Source of the DNA: Thermodesulfobacterium thermophilum DSM 1276
GTDB taxonomy: Bacteria; Desulfobacterota; Thermodesulfobacteria; Thermodesulfobacteriales; Thermodesulfobacteriaceae
Direction: 5' to 3'
NCBI RefSeq assembly: GCF_000421605.1
Contig: NZ_ATXI01000010.1
Span: 1-64,000 of the forward strand
DNA: 64,000 nt
This document shows, in pieces, positions 26,442 to 37,554 of this stretch; positions within the stretch are counted from its first letter, which is position 1; each line of letters begins with the position of its first letter. A model generated the notes under the pieces. It did not search any database, was not told the origin of the DNA, and saw only the letters and a list, made by a program, of their open reading frames with translations. A program made the translations under genes and the position numbers.

Positions 26442-28010
26442 ATGCAGGTGGTAAAGGCCTCTGAGATGAAGGAACTTGACGAATGGTTTATAAAGGAGGT
26501 AGGGGTTCCGGCTGAGGTGTTGATGGAAAGGGCGGGGCTTTCTGTGGCTGAGGCTATTTTTGAGACCTATCCGGTAGAAACCTACGGCAGTGTGCTTGTG
26601 GTGTGCGGGCCAGGAAATAACGGTGGAGACGGGATGGTATGTGCCAGGCACCTGGTAAACCTTGGCTATGAGGTCGAGGTGGTGCTTCTTGCAGAAAAGG
26701 AAACCTATCAGGGGGAGGCCTTGACCAATCTTAAGGTCCTTGAAAACTTAGGTTTTATGCCAGAAGAGGTGGGGTATATCGTTGAGTTTAGAAAGGTGCT
26801 TTATGATTTTTCTCCTGAGATAATAGTGGATGCCATCTTTGGGACAGGGCTTAAAAGGCCTATCGAGGGAAATCTGGCTGCCATCGTTGAGGAAATAAAC
26901 CTTTATCGAGAAAACAGAGGTTGTAAGGTGGTTGCGGTAGACATGCCTTCTGGGGTGTGTGCTGATACAGGTGAGGTTCTTGGAACAGCTGTAAAGGCAG
27001 ACCTTACCGTTACGTTTGAGCTTCCCAAGTTAGGACAGTTTTTTTATCCGGGAAAAGAGTATGTAGGAAGGCTTAAGGTTTGTCCTATTGGGTTTTTCAA
27101 ACCTTTGGTGGAAAAGAAGGCGCCTAAGAGGTATTTGATAGATTTGGAGTGGGCCAAAAAGGTATTCAGGCCGCGTAAAGGTTATACCCATAAAGGGCTT
27201 TTTGGACATCTTCTTGTGTTAGCAGGAAGCAAGGGTAAGAGTGGGGCTGGGTTGCTTTCTGCTCTGGGTGGTTTAAGGGCAGGGGCTGGGCTTGTGACCT
27301 TGGCCTCAACCAGGAGTCTTCAGCCGGTATATGCATCTATGCTACCTGAGGCTCTGACTGCAGGGCTTGAAGAAGGCCCGAGAGGAGAGGTTAGTTATGC
27401 CAATCTTGAGTCCTTGCTTGACCTTTGCGAAAAGAAAACCGCCTTGGTGGTAGGCCCTGGACTTGGTTTAGGGGAAGAGGTAAAAAGGCTTTTCTGGGAG
27501 TTGTTAGAAAGGGTCAAGGTTCCGGTGTTGATCGATGCAGACGGGTTAACCATAGCCTCTGAAAAACCAGAAAGACTTAAAGAGCTTCCCTGTCCAAAGG
27601 TGCTTACTCCCCATCCTGGAGAGGCTGAAAGGTTACTTAAACTTTCTAAGAGAGAAATCCTCAGAGATCCTGTTACTGCGGCTAAAAAACTGGTTGAACT
27701 TACAGGTGCGGTGGTGGTGCTAAAGGGACCACATACGGTGATTTCTTCCCCTGACGGAAGAGAGGGGATTTCTGTCTGGGATGTGCCTGGGCTTTCTCAG
27801 GGAGGCACAGGGGATGTGCTTTCTGGGGTGATAGGAGCCTTGATGTCTCAAAGGTATGACCTTTTTGAGGCAGCTTGCTTGGGGGTGTTTTTACATGGAT
27901 GGGCAGGAGAGAAGCTTGCCTCTGAAAAAGGGCCTTTCGGGTATCTGGCTTCAGAGGTAGCTAACAAAATCCCAGAAGTTTTAAAGGAGTTAAATAATGA
28001 TAGACCTTAG
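26442..28010 (+). CDS. nnr: Bifunctional NAD(P)H-hydrate epimerase / ADP-dependent dehydratase
   Basis: A 522-residue metabolite-repair enzyme. The N-terminal epimerase half (about 1-215) has VVCGPGNNGGDGMVCARHL and AVDMPSGVCADTGEV; the C-terminal kinase-like dehydratase half has KGLFGHLLVLAGSKGKSGAGLL, LTPHPGEAERLL and SQGGTGDVLSGVIGAL. It restores damaged hydrated NAD(P)H. The length is normal for the fused form. The stop overlaps the PilZ gene start by 14 bases. Confidence 0.95.
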   Translation: MQVVKASEMKELDEWFIKEVGVPAEVLMERAGLSVAEAIFETYPVETYGSVLVVCGPGNNGGDGMVCARHLVNLGYEVEVVLLAEKETYQGEALTNLKVLENLGFMPEEVGYIVEFRKVLYDFSPEIIVDAIFGTGLKRPIEGNLAAIVEEINLYRENRGCKVVAVDMPSGVCADTGEVLGTAVKADLTVTFELPKLGQFFYPGKEYVGRLKVCPIGFFKPLVEKKAPKRYLIDLEWAKKVFRPRKGYTHKGLFGHLLVLAGSKGKSGAGLLSALGGLRAGAGLVTLASTRSLQPVYASMLPEALTAGLEEGPRGEVSYANLESLLDLCEKKTALVVGPGLGLGEEVKRLFWELLERVKVPVLIDADGLTIASEKPERLKELPCPKVLTPHPGEAERLLKLSKREILRDPVTAAKKLVELTGAVVVLKGPHTVISSPDGREGISVWDVPGLSQGGTGDVLSGVIGALMSQRYDLFEAACLGVFLHGWAGEKLASEKGPFGYLASEVANKIPEVLKELNNDRP

Positions 28011-28377
28011 AAGGTTTCCAAGATGCCCTACCAGGATTAAGGCTTATTTGCCGGGGTCTGAAGAGGCATACGAGGTGCTTAATGTTTCTTACAAGGGATG
28101 TTTTATCCGAACCGATAAGCTTATTCCTTTACGGAAGATGATTCTTTTTGAGATAGAAATCCCTGAGGTAGGGGTGATCCCTATTTATGGGCTGGTGGTC
28201 CATCATGGCACAGAAGAGCAGCCAGGGTTAGGGATAGAGATCCTGGACATCGAACGAGAGGTTTTACCGGTGTGGAACTATTATCTAAAAGCTCTTTTAA
28301 ACATAGAGGAGGCCAAAAAGGTTTATCAAAGATATTTGAAAACCTCTCAAAAGGTTGAAAATCCTCAGTCTGAGTAA
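27997..28377 (+). CDS. PilZ-domain protein
   Basis: A 126-residue single PilZ domain. The c-di-GMP contact motifs are present as RRFPRCPTR near residue 5 (RxxxR) and NVSYKGCF (N/DxSxxG) near residue 30. Such proteins act as c-di-GMP receptors for motility, pili or exopolysaccharide. It overlaps nnr and is followed by the prepilin peptidase gene, so a link to type IV pili or secretion is plausible. Confidence 0.82.
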   Translation: MIDLRRFPRCPTRIKAYLPGSEEAYEVLNVSYKGCFIRTDKLIPLRKMILFEIEIPEVGVIPIYGLVVHHGTEEQPGLGIEILDIEREVLPVWNYYLKALLNIEEAKKVYQRYLKTSQKVENPQSE

Positions 28378-28383
28378 GGTTTG

Positions 28384-29184
28384 ATGTTTAGTTTACTCGA
28401 GGTCTCTTTGATAGCGGTCTTGGGTTTAGCATTAGGTAGTTTTTTAAACGTGGTTATCTACCGGTGGTCAGAGGGTTTGTCTGTACTAAGGCCTGTCAGG
28501 TCTTTTTGTCCAAGGTGTAAAACTGAGCTTAAATGGTACCACAACATTCCTGTTTTGTCTTATGTCCTTCTTAAAGGACGGTGTGGCTTTTGTCAAAATC
28601 CAATACCTCTCACCTATCCTCTGGTAGAGGTCCTAACCGCGGTGGTTGGAGTAGCTGCTTATTTAAAGTTTAAACCCTGGTATGGCTGGGCTACCTTTTT
28701 GGTTTTCTGGGTTTGGTTGATAATCCTTCTGGTGATAAGTTTTATCGACCTGAGGGTTAAGGAAATACCAGATAAGCTCAGTTTTGGTTTGATGTTGGCA
28801 GGACTTACGGCAAGTTTGTTAGGACTAAACCCTCTGGTTGGTTTTGAAGAAAGTGTGGTTGGGATGTTAGCAGGGGCAGGCCTTCTTTTTCTGATAAACG
28901 AGGTATACTATCTTTTTGCTAAAAGAGATGGGCTTGGGATGGGAGATTTTAAGCTGATGGCTGGGATAGGGGCATTTTTGGGGTATAAAAGTTTTTACTG
29001 GGTGGTGTTGATAGCCTCTTTTTCAGGGATCTTAGCCTTTTTTTTGGCAGTTCTGTGGTATCGATTAAAAGGGAAGTCTAAAGACTTAAGCTTAAAGGCA
29101 GAAATTCCTTTTGGGCCTTTTTTAGCCCTTGGGGCTGGTGTCTACACCTTTTTTGCAGAATTTTTTAAGACTTTTCTATCTTAA
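28384..29184 (+). CDS. pilD: Prepilin peptidase / N-methyltransferase
   Basis: A 266-residue membrane aspartyl protease that cuts and methylates type IV prepilins or type II secretion pseudopilins. It has GSFLNVVIYR, two zinc-type Cys pairs (CPRC and CGFC), the first catalytic Asp in SFIDLRVKEIPD and the second in GLGMGDFKLMAGIGAFLG. A TTG lies one codon before the ATG used here. Pilin genes are not in the window. Its end overlaps the convergent kinase gene by 4 bases. Confidence 0.94.
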   Translation: MFSLLEVSLIAVLGLALGSFLNVVIYRWSEGLSVLRPVRSFCPRCKTELKWYHNIPVLSYVLLKGRCGFCQNPIPLTYPLVEVLTAVVGVAAYLKFKPWYGWATFLVFWVWLIILLVISFIDLRVKEIPDKLSFGLMLAGLTASLLGLNPLVGFEESVVGMLAGAGLLFLINEVYYLFAKRDGLGMGDFKLMAGIGAFLGYKSFYWVVLIASFSGILAFFLAVLWYRLKGKSKDLSLKAEIPFGPFLALGAGVYTFFAEFFKTFLS

Positions 29185-31283
29185 TTTGCCTTAACAAGGT
29201 TTTCTTGAGAAGGAATTTTGATCACGATCGAGGTTCCTCTATCTTTCTTTCTGTAGAAATTTATGGTTCCTTTATGAAGGTCTATGATGGAGTATACCAT
29301 GATAAGGCCTGTCCCTAAGTCTTTCAGGCTTAAAAGGTCTCCTTGGTTTATCTTTTCCACGACCTCTTGAGGCACTCCTTCTCCTGTGTCCTCTATTTTT
29401 AAGATTACCCAGCCTTCTTCTCTGGCAAGGGAGATTGAGAGTTCTCCTTTTTCCTGCATAGCCTTGATGGAGTTGTCAAACAGGTTTACCCATACACGTT
29501 TTAACTGAAACTTATCAAACCAGCATTCTCCTTCGTCCTCTACCTTAAGCCTAAATTTTACCTCAGGATAGGCTATCTCATACAGAGAGATTACCTCTAA
29601 CAGGCTTTCTAAGAGGGTGCCTTTTTCCAGATTTAGCTCAGGTTTTTTGGTAAAGTAATGAAAGTCTGTGGCAAGTTTGCGAAGTTCTTCGATGTATTTT
29701 TCGATGATGTTGGTGGTTCTAAGTAAGACCTCTTTTTTCTCTCCTTCTAAGGTTTTTTCAAGCTGTCTTTTCAACCTTTCTACAGAGAGTTTGATAGGGG
29801 TTAAAGGATTTTTTATCTCATGGGATACCCTTAAGGCTACCTCCTTCCAGAAAGAAAGTCTTTTTAGGCGTTCCTTTTCCTCTAAGTTTTCTACGATCAG
29901 AAGGTATTCGTAGGTTTTTAAAAATTCAAGCTTAAGAAGGGTAATCCCTAAGCTAAACTCTTTCTGTTCTGTAGACCAGGAAAGGGTGGTGTAAAAGGGG
30001 TTGATTAGGTCTATCTGGGATAAAAGGGCAGGAAGGTTGAGTTTGTCTATCAGGTCTTGCGGGGTGTTAACCTCATAGTTTTTTAAAAGATGGTTAAGAC
30101 TCTGGTTAGAGAACTTTACGGTTAGGTCAGGGGTAAGGACCAAGATCCCTACAGGCAGATTGTTAAGTACAGAAAGAAGGTAGCGGTTGTAGTTTTGGAC
30201 CTCCTCTTCGTATTCTTTGATCTTCTTTGTCATCTCGTTAAAAGCCTCTACCAGCCTTCCTACCTCGTCATCCAAAGGGGTAATACTTTTGAGTTCTTCC
30301 AAGTTGAAATCTTTTTTAGAAATCTTTTGGGCTGCGATCACCAGGTTTTGTAAAGGTTCAGTAAGGTTTCTACCAAGTTTACTTCCTACCCATACCCCTA
30401 CAAAAACCACCAAAAGTAAAACCAGAGCCCCTGCAGTCATCAAAAACTGTTTAAAGGTTCTAAAGTATCTTTTTTCTACCAGTTCCTTTTCTCCTGAAAA
30501 CTCTTCTAACCTTAGAAATTTACCGATGGCTAAGATAAGGGGTTGGCCTTTTGGGTCGTAAAAGGGGATAAACACCCTTAGATAAGGGCTTGAGTTAACC
30601 AGAGAGATTTCAGAAAGAGGGCTTTTAGAGGTTTTTAGTCTTTCAAGAAAAGAAGGGGCAATCCCGATCTTTTGAGAAATCTCAGAGGAATAGGTTCTCT
30701 TTTTTAGGTTGCCTTGCCAGTCAAAAACCTCTATAGAGTCTACCCTCATAAAATAACGATACCTTTCTCTCAGGACAGAGCTTTTAATTTCTTCGGTTTG
30801 GGAAAGATAATCGGTTATGATCTGTTGCCCTTTGCCAAGAAGGTCTCTTTCAAGGTCTTTTATGTAGTCCTCAGGTTTTAGAAGAACGGTTAACACCCTT
30901 TCTTCGAAAAATTCTTTAAGCCAGTAGTCTAAGGTTTTTTTAAAGAAAAGGAAACTTCCAAGCACAAGCACAACCGAAGGAAAAACGATAGAGATAAAGT
31001 AGATAAGAAAAAGCTTTACCTTAAGGCTTTTAGACACCTTTTTTATCTGGATTTCATAGAAAATCTTGATAACATACCTGAAGATAAAGTAAAGAAGAAG
31101 TAAGATAAGGATAAGGTTTATCTGAAACAGGAAAAACAGAAAAAGATTTTTTTGAGAGGTAGAAAACAAGGAAAAGTCAAAAAGGTTAAACTCAACCCAT
31201 AGAGAAAGGGTGAGGACTACCAGAAGTCCTAAAAAAACTTTGTGTTTCTTACAAAAAGCCTTAATCCTTGCGGTAGATAACAT
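29181..31283 (-). CDS. NtrY-like sensor histidine kinase
   Basis: A 700-residue membrane sensor kinase. N-terminal hydrophobic segments (about 17-33, 45-70, 91-112) are followed by an extracytoplasmic region, another helix near 280, a HAMP domain, a PAS domain (SVLNNLPVGILVLTPDLTV), the phospho-acceptor segment SHEIKNPLTPIKLSVERL and an HATPase domain (WVNLFDNSIKAMQEKG, IEDTGEGVP, LGTGLIMVYSIIDLH). The layout matches NtrY, nitrogen or redox sensors. The usual NtrX partner is not adjacent: the gene ends against convergent pilD. The preceding DUF4390 gene overlaps its start by 23 bases. Confidence 0.9.
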   Translation of the reverse strand: MLSTARIKAFCKKHKVFLGLLVVLTLSLWVEFNLFDFSLFSTSQKNLFLFFLFQINLILILLLLYFIFRYVIKIFYEIQIKKVSKSLKVKLFLIYFISIVFPSVVLVLGSFLFFKKTLDYWLKEFFEERVLTVLLKPEDYIKDLERDLLGKGQQIITDYLSQTEEIKSSVLRERYRYFMRVDSIEVFDWQGNLKKRTYSSEISQKIGIAPSFLERLKTSKSPLSEISLVNSSPYLRVFIPFYDPKGQPLILAIGKFLRLEEFSGEKELVEKRYFRTFKQFLMTAGALVLLLVVFVGVWVGSKLGRNLTEPLQNLVIAAQKISKKDFNLEELKSITPLDDEVGRLVEAFNEMTKKIKEYEEEVQNYNRYLLSVLNNLPVGILVLTPDLTVKFSNQSLNHLLKNYEVNTPQDLIDKLNLPALLSQIDLINPFYTTLSWSTEQKEFSLGITLLKLEFLKTYEYLLIVENLEEKERLKRLSFWKEVALRVSHEIKNPLTPIKLSVERLKRQLEKTLEGEKKEVLLRTTNIIEKYIEELRKLATDFHYFTKKPELNLEKGTLLESLLEVISLYEIAYPEVKFRLKVEDEGECWFDKFQLKRVWVNLFDNSIKAMQEKGELSISLAREEGWVILKIEDTGEGVPQEVVEKINQGDLLSLKDLGTGLIMVYSIIDLHKGTINFYRKKDRGTSIVIKIPSQENLVKAN

Positions 31284-31809
31284 CGAAAGGAAGGGTGTTT
31301 TCTGCCTTTAAACGGATTTTATGCTGTTTTTTGGTAAACCTTAAGTCTTTAGAAAGATGGGTTTGGTAGGTAATTTCTACGTTGGTTTTAAGATAAAGGT
31401 TTGAGAGGTCGTTTTTAACCTGAAACCTTAAGGGATAGGAGTCTAAAAACTGGATTTTTAACACCAGGTCTTCTGGATTTTCAAAGCTTTGTATTCCAAA
31501 GTTGTCTTCTAAAAAATAGAGGTTTTCTTCTGGGCTGTAATAGAGCTTTTGCACATATAACTCTTTATGGATGAGAACGTCAGGTAAAAGAAAACGTTTT
31601 TTAAACACATCAAAGGAAAACCTGAGGTAAACCGGATTTTTCTGTTCCTTTAGAGACAAAAGTATCTCCTGTGTGGGAAAATCCTGGTAGAAAAGACTCA
31701 GGATAAGCTGATTTTGAAAACGGTAAACCTTGATCTTAGCTATCTTAAACCCAAACGCAGGGCTGATAAAACAGAAAAAGAGGATGAGGGTTAAGAGAAT
31801 TTTCTTCAT
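31261..31809 (-). CDS. DUF4390-type exported protein
   Basis: A 182-residue protein with a clear signal peptide (KKILLTLILFFCFISPAFG) and a beta-rich mature domain (IYYSPEENLYFLEDNFG region). DUF4390 genes are commonly found just upstream of NtrY-like kinases, as here, with a 23-base overlap, so it may act as a periplasmic partner of the kinase. No catalytic motif is visible. The family name is a recollection of pattern and context and is less certain than the export signal. Confidence 0.65.
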   Translation of the reverse strand: MKKILLTLILFFCFISPAFGFKIAKIKVYRFQNQLILSLFYQDFPTQEILLSLKEQKNPVYLRFSFDVFKKRFLLPDVLIHKELYVQKLYYSPEENLYFLEDNFGIQSFENPEDLVLKIQFLDSYPLRFQVKNDLSNLYLKTNVEITYQTHLSKDLRFTKKQHKIRLKAENTLPFDVIYRKD

Positions 31810-32300
31810 AGGGTTAAGTCATACCTTGCGTGTTGTCTTACGATTTCCTTTTGGGTAAAAAGAACTTCATATTCTTTAAGTCCAAACTCCTCGGAAATCC
31901 CTTTTATAAGAGATAAAACCTCTTCTCTGGATTTGCCGTGGACCATCGTGTAAAGGTTATAAGGCCAGTCAGGATAGGTTTTTCTAAGGTAGCAATGGGA
32001 GATATAGGGTCTTTGAGCTAAGGCTTGGCCTACCTCTTCTGCCCTTTCTTCTTCTACCTTCCAGGCAACCATGGCGTTACCTTCTATACCTGCAAGGTTG
32101 TGCCTTAAAGTAATCCCAAGTCTGGTGATTACCTTTTTTTGGAAAAGACTTTTTATAGCCTCAAAAACCTCTTTCTGAGAAAGGTTGTGCTTTTTAGCTA
32201 TCTCCAAAAAGGGCTTTTTACAAATCGGAAGCCCAGCAATCAACTCTTTTAAAACCAGTAACTCTGTCTGAGAAAGCTCGAGCTTCTTCAAAGGTACCAC
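31806..32300 (-). CDS. Siroheme decarboxylase subunit (AhbA/AhbB, Lrp/AsnC-like)
   Basis: A 164-residue Lrp/AsnC-fold protein with an N-terminal helix-turn-helix and a C-terminal sensor-like domain. The motifs GITLRHNLAGIEGNAMVAWKV and SHCYLRKTYPDWPYNLYTMVHGKS are those of siroheme decarboxylase subunits (AhbA/AhbB, NirDLGH family), which turn siroheme into 12,18-didecarboxysiroheme for haem or haem d1. The second subunit is not in the window. The Ahb pathway is normal in sulfate-reducing bacteria and archaea. It could supply haem to the NrfHA cytochromes. Its stop overlaps the DUF4390 start by 4 bases. Confidence 0.85.
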   Translation of the reverse strand: MVPLKKLELSQTELLVLKELIAGLPICKKPFLEIAKKHNLSQKEVFEAIKSLFQKKVITRLGITLRHNLAGIEGNAMVAWKVEEERAEEVGQALAQRPYISHCYLRKTYPDWPYNLYTMVHGKSREEVLSLIKGISEEFGLKEYEVLFTQKEIVRQHARYDLTL

Positions 32301-32631
32301 CTTTTTGTATTTTAAGATAGCATCTAACTAAGATTTTTCAACCAACAAAGACAAGGCTCTAAAATCTAAACTAATCTACAACCTCCTTTTTTATTTTCTT
32401 TAAACCAAGACAAAAGACTTTTGGTAGGCTATCCCATTTCTTTTTATCTATAACCCATAACCCTATAATCAGCTGATTTTGGTAGGTATGCTCAAGTTGG
32501 GTCATCCCTATTGACAAAAAACTGTTTCTGTATTAACCTCCTTTTAGTAATACTTTTTAACAATTTTTGTGTTTTAGTGTTAGGGGTTTTTCCGGGTTGG
32601 TCGAGAAATAAGCTTATTTGGAGGAGGCAGG
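32301..32631 (+). other. Divergent intergenic region before exbB
   Basis: No gene is seen in these 331 bases. A TTGACA lies at 32511-32516 but the -10 region is poor at normal spacing. A perfect 14-bp palindrome AAATAAGCTTATTT (32606-32619) abuts the strong GGAGGAGG ribosome-binding site of exbB. No Fur box of the classical form is evident. Confidence 0.4.
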
Positions 32632-33057
32632 ATGGAGTATCTTAGTTGGTTGGTAGATTATGGGATCATCGGGTTTTTACTGGTGTTAAGTGTGATATCT
32701 ATAGCGATAGGTATAGAGAGAGTGGGTTATTATAAAAGGGTTGACCTTGCTAATTATAAACATCCCAAGGAGCTTGAGGTGGACTTAACGAGAGGACTTT
32801 ATGTGATCGCTACCGTAGGTGCCAACGCCCCTTATATCGGGCTTTTAGGGACAGTTTTAGGCATTATGTTTACCTTTTATACCATCGGTCAGGAAGGGAT
32901 GGTTGACAGCAAAAGAATCATGGTAGGTCTGGCTTTAGCATTAAAGGCAACGGCTGTGGGGCTCCTGGTAGCCATCCCCTCTACGGCTTTTTACAACTAT
33001 CTTTTAAGAAAGGTTAAAGAAAAGATAGCCTTATGGGAGATCCAGTCTAATCGATAA
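32632..33057 (+). CDS. exbB: ExbB/TolQ/MotA-family proton channel protein
   Basis: A 141-residue inner-membrane protein of the ExbB/TolQ family, of the short form without the long N-terminal periplasmic part. Helices lie near residues 10-27, 60-84 and 100-122; the segment YIGLLGTVLGIMFTFYTIG and the following GLALALKATAVGLLVAIPSTAFYN are diagnostic. With ExbD it converts proton-motive force into movement of TonB. The gene has a GGAGGAGG ribosome-binding site and heads an exbB-exbD-tonB operon. Confidence 0.93.
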   Translation: MEYLSWLVDYGIIGFLLVLSVISIAIGIERVGYYKRVDLANYKHPKELEVDLTRGLYVIATVGANAPYIGLLGTVLGIMFTFYTIGQEGMVDSKRIMVGLALALKATAVGLLVAIPSTAFYNYLLRKVKEKIALWEIQSNR

Positions 33058-33072
33058 CCAAAGGGTGTTTTG

Positions 33073-33453
33073 ATGGAAGAAAAAGAGTTTGACTACATAA
33101 ACGTGATTCCTTTGGTAGACATCATGCTGGTTCTTTTAACGATAGTTCTTGTTACCGCTACCTTTATCGTGCAGGGCAGTATTCCTGTAAACCTTCCTAA
33201 GGCCAAAAACGTTGAGACTTCTGAGATAAGAAGTTATCAGATAACCCTTACTAAAGAAGGAGAGGTATTTTTTGAAGGAAGAAAGGTAACCCTGAAAGAG
33301 CTTGAGGACCTGGTAGGAAGTTTAAAAGGAGAGGTTCAGATTTCTATCTTAGCGGATAGATCCTCTCAGGTGCAAGGGTTGGTTGACCTCCTTGACTTGT
33401 TTAAAAAACACGATATAAAAAGGGTTTCTATAAAAACCGAAGTAATAAGATAG
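33073..33453 (+). CDS. exbD: ExbD/TolR-family protein
   Basis: A 126-residue protein with a short cytoplasmic N-terminus, one membrane helix holding the essential Asp (VDIMLVLLTIVLVTATFI) and a periplasmic domain. It is the partner of ExbB in the energy-transducing complex. The ATG at 33073 is preferred over the TTG one codon before. tonB begins directly after its stop codon. Confidence 0.93.
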   Translation: MEEKEFDYINVIPLVDIMLVLLTIVLVTATFIVQGSIPVNLPKAKNVETSEIRSYQITLTKEGEVFFEGRKVTLKELEDLVGSLKGEVQISILADRSSQVQGLVDLLDLFKKHDIKRVSIKTEVIR

Positions 33454-34206
33454 ATGGTTTCGATAAAACATTTTTCTACATCCTTTTTTTTGCATCTTTT
33501 TATTTTGCTAAGTTTTTTAACATTTTTCAGGCTAAGTGAAATAGGAAGGGCTAAATACATAGAAATAGACCTTGAAGCCTATTCAGGCTCTCAGCTTACC
33601 CAAGAAAAATCCAAGCAGGCGTTAACTACCGAAAAAACTGCAAAACCTTTTCAACCAACCCAAAACCAACAAGAAAAGTCTCTTTCTGTAAAAGAAGAAG
33701 TAACTCATTTTACTCCTAAAGAAGAAAATGCAGTTTCTGAGGTTGTCCCATCTAAAGAGAGTAGAATACCTAAGGAAACTTTTTCTCAAACGTCTTCTTC
33801 TCATGGATCAGGTAGTGGAGTTTCTCAGTTTGTTAGTTCAGCTAAAGAAAGGACTTCTAAACCGAGTGAGGGGCAGGAAGGTTTTTCTGGCTATTCAGAG
33901 AAAAAAGATCAAGAGAAGATAGCCCAGCATTTTCTTTCCCAAAAGTTTTCTATCATCTCTGACATCGTAAGAAAACATCTGCAATATCCCTATTTAGCAA
34001 GAAGGATGGGATGGGAGGGTAAGGTGGTAATTTCCTTTGTGCTAACCAGACAGGGAGAAGTAAAAGAGGTTAGGGTGGTTAACTCTTCTGGTTATAAGGT
34101 TTTAGACGAAAATACTCTTGCTACTTTGCAGGGGTGTGCTAAATATTTCCCGGTACCACCGGTAGACGTAAAAATTACCCTTCCTGTAGTCTATAGATTG
34201 AATTAA
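33454..34206 (+). CDS. tonB: TonB-family energy transducer
   Basis: A 250-residue protein: an N-terminal signal anchor (about residues 8-25), a long low-complexity Ser/Glu/Lys/Thr-rich periplasmic linker (about 45-155), and the TonB C-terminal domain (about 165-250) with VRKHLQYPYLARRMGWEGKVVISFVLTRQGEVKEVRVVNSSG and a final LPVVYRLN. It passes energy to outer-membrane receptors; no receptor gene is in the window. The linker lacks the usual Pro-Lys/Pro-Glu repeats. Confidence 0.92.
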   Translation: MVSIKHFSTSFFLHLFILLSFLTFFRLSEIGRAKYIEIDLEAYSGSQLTQEKSKQALTTEKTAKPFQPTQNQQEKSLSVKEEVTHFTPKEENAVSEVVPSKESRIPKETFSQTSSSHGSGSGVSQFVSSAKERTSKPSEGQEGFSGYSEKKDQEKIAQHFLSQKFSIISDIVRKHLQYPYLARRMGWEGKVVISFVLTRQGEVKEVRVVNSSGYKVLDENTLATLQGCAKYFPVPPVDVKITLPVVYRLN

Positions 34207-34245
34207 AATAAGTATTAGCTTTTTTAAAAAACCAGGGAAGAGTTG

Positions 34246-36227
<1,982 letters not shown>

Positions 36228-36249
36228 TTATCCTTCTCCCTAAATAAGT

Positions 36250-37452
36250 TTATTTTAAGCAGGAAATAAGGTGGCCAAGTTTTTCTTTTTTGGTTTTAAG
36301 GTAGTTGTAGTTTTCTGGTCTGGGAGGTATTTCTATAGGAACTCTTTCTACTATCTTCATTCCATACCCTTCAAGTCCTATGATTTTCCTTGGGTTGTTA
36401 GTCATGAGCCTTATTTGTTTTATACCAAGGTCTCTTAAGATCTGGGCTCCTATTCCGTAGTCTCTAAGGTCTGGTTTGAACCCTAACGCTAAGTTGGCTT
36501 CTACTGTATCTTTTCCTTCGTCTTGAAGTTTATAAGCCTTTAATTTGTTTAAAAGACCTATTCCTCTTCCCTCTTGTCTGAGATAAAGGATAACCCCTTT
36601 TCCTTCTTTGCCTATCATTTCCATAGCTTTTTTAAGTTGAGGCCCGCAATCGCATCTCAGTGAGCCAAAAACATCTCCGGTTAGACATTCAGAATGCACC
36701 CTTACCAAGATGGGATTTTCGTCTATCTCCCCCATGACCAAGGCTATGTGGGTGGCGTTATCTATAAAGTTTGAGTAGGCTATCAACTTAAAGGTACCAA
36801 AGGCAGTAGGCAATAAGGTCTCTACCTCTCTTTTAACCAAAGATTCGTTTTGGATACGGTAGGCTATAAGGTCTTTGATGGTGATTATTTTTAGCCCAAA
36901 TTCTTCGGCAAATTTTTCTAAGTCAGGAAGTCTTGCCATGGTGCCGTCGTCTTTCATAACCTCGCAGATAACTCCAGCTGGTTTGAGACCAGCAAGTCTT
37001 GCCAGGTCTACGGCAGCTTCTGTATGTCCAGCCCTAACCAGAACCCCTCCTTTTCTGGCTATGATGGGAAAAACATGACCAGGGGTAATAAAGTCCTGAG
37101 GGGTACTTTTATCGTCGATAACCAGCTTTATGGTATAAGCCCTGTCATAGGCAGAAATCCCTGTGGTGATCCCATGCCTTGCGTCTATAGATACCGTAAA
37201 GGCAGTTCCAAAAGGGTCTATCCCTCTTCTTGGTTGTAAAGGAAGTTGAAGCCTTTCTGCGATTTCCTGGGTGATGGCTAAACAGATAAGACCTCTTCCA
37301 TATTTAGCCATAAAATTGATGGCCTCAGGGGTTACCTTTTCAGCAGCCAAAATAAGGTCTCCTTCGTTCTCTCTGTCCTCATCATCTACCACGATGATAA
37401 GCTTACCCTGCTTTAAGTCTTCTAACGCTTCTTCCACAGTGCTTATAGGCAT
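36250..37452 (-). CDS. ribBA: Bifunctional DHBP synthase / GTP cyclohydrolase II
   Basis: A 400-residue riboflavin enzyme with both activities. Residues 1 to about 200 are 3,4-dihydroxy-2-butanone 4-phosphate synthase ([32 protein letters not shown]); about 205-400 is GTP cyclohydrolase II with the zinc Cys set in [15 protein letters not shown] and [10 protein letters not shown]. It starts riboflavin synthesis from GTP and ribulose 5-phosphate. I found no FMN riboswitch in the 100 bases upstream. Confidence 0.97.
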   Translation of the reverse strand: MPISTVEEALEDLKQGKLIIVVDDEDRENEGDLILAAEKVTPEAINFMAKYGRGLICLAITQEIAERLQLPLQPRRGIDPFGTAFTVSIDARHGITTGISAYDRAYTIKLVIDDKSTPQDFITPGHVFPIIARKGGVLVRAGHTEAAVDLARLAGLKPAGVICEVMKDDGTMARLPDLEKFAEEFGLKIITIKDLIAYRIQNESLVKREVETLLPTAFGTFKLIAYSNFIDNATHIALVMGEIDENPILVRVHSECLTGDVFGSLRCDCGPQLKKAMEMIGKEGKGVILYLRQEGRGIGLLNKLKAYKLQDEGKDTVEANLALGFKPDLRDYGIGAQILRDLGIKQIRLMTNNPRKIIGLEGYGMKIVERVPIEIPPRPENYNYLKTKKEKLGHLISCLK

Positions 37453-37554
37453 CTACTTTGCCTCCTTATTCTTTTAGAGGTTGTTTTAGGTTTTAATTTT
37501 GAAAAATCGTTTTAATATAATAAAACTCAATTAAATTTTAGCAACCATAAGCTT

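Noticed and set aside
36250-37554. FMN riboswitch before ribBA
   Set aside because: The 100 bases upstream are short and AT-rich with none of the conserved RFN stems.
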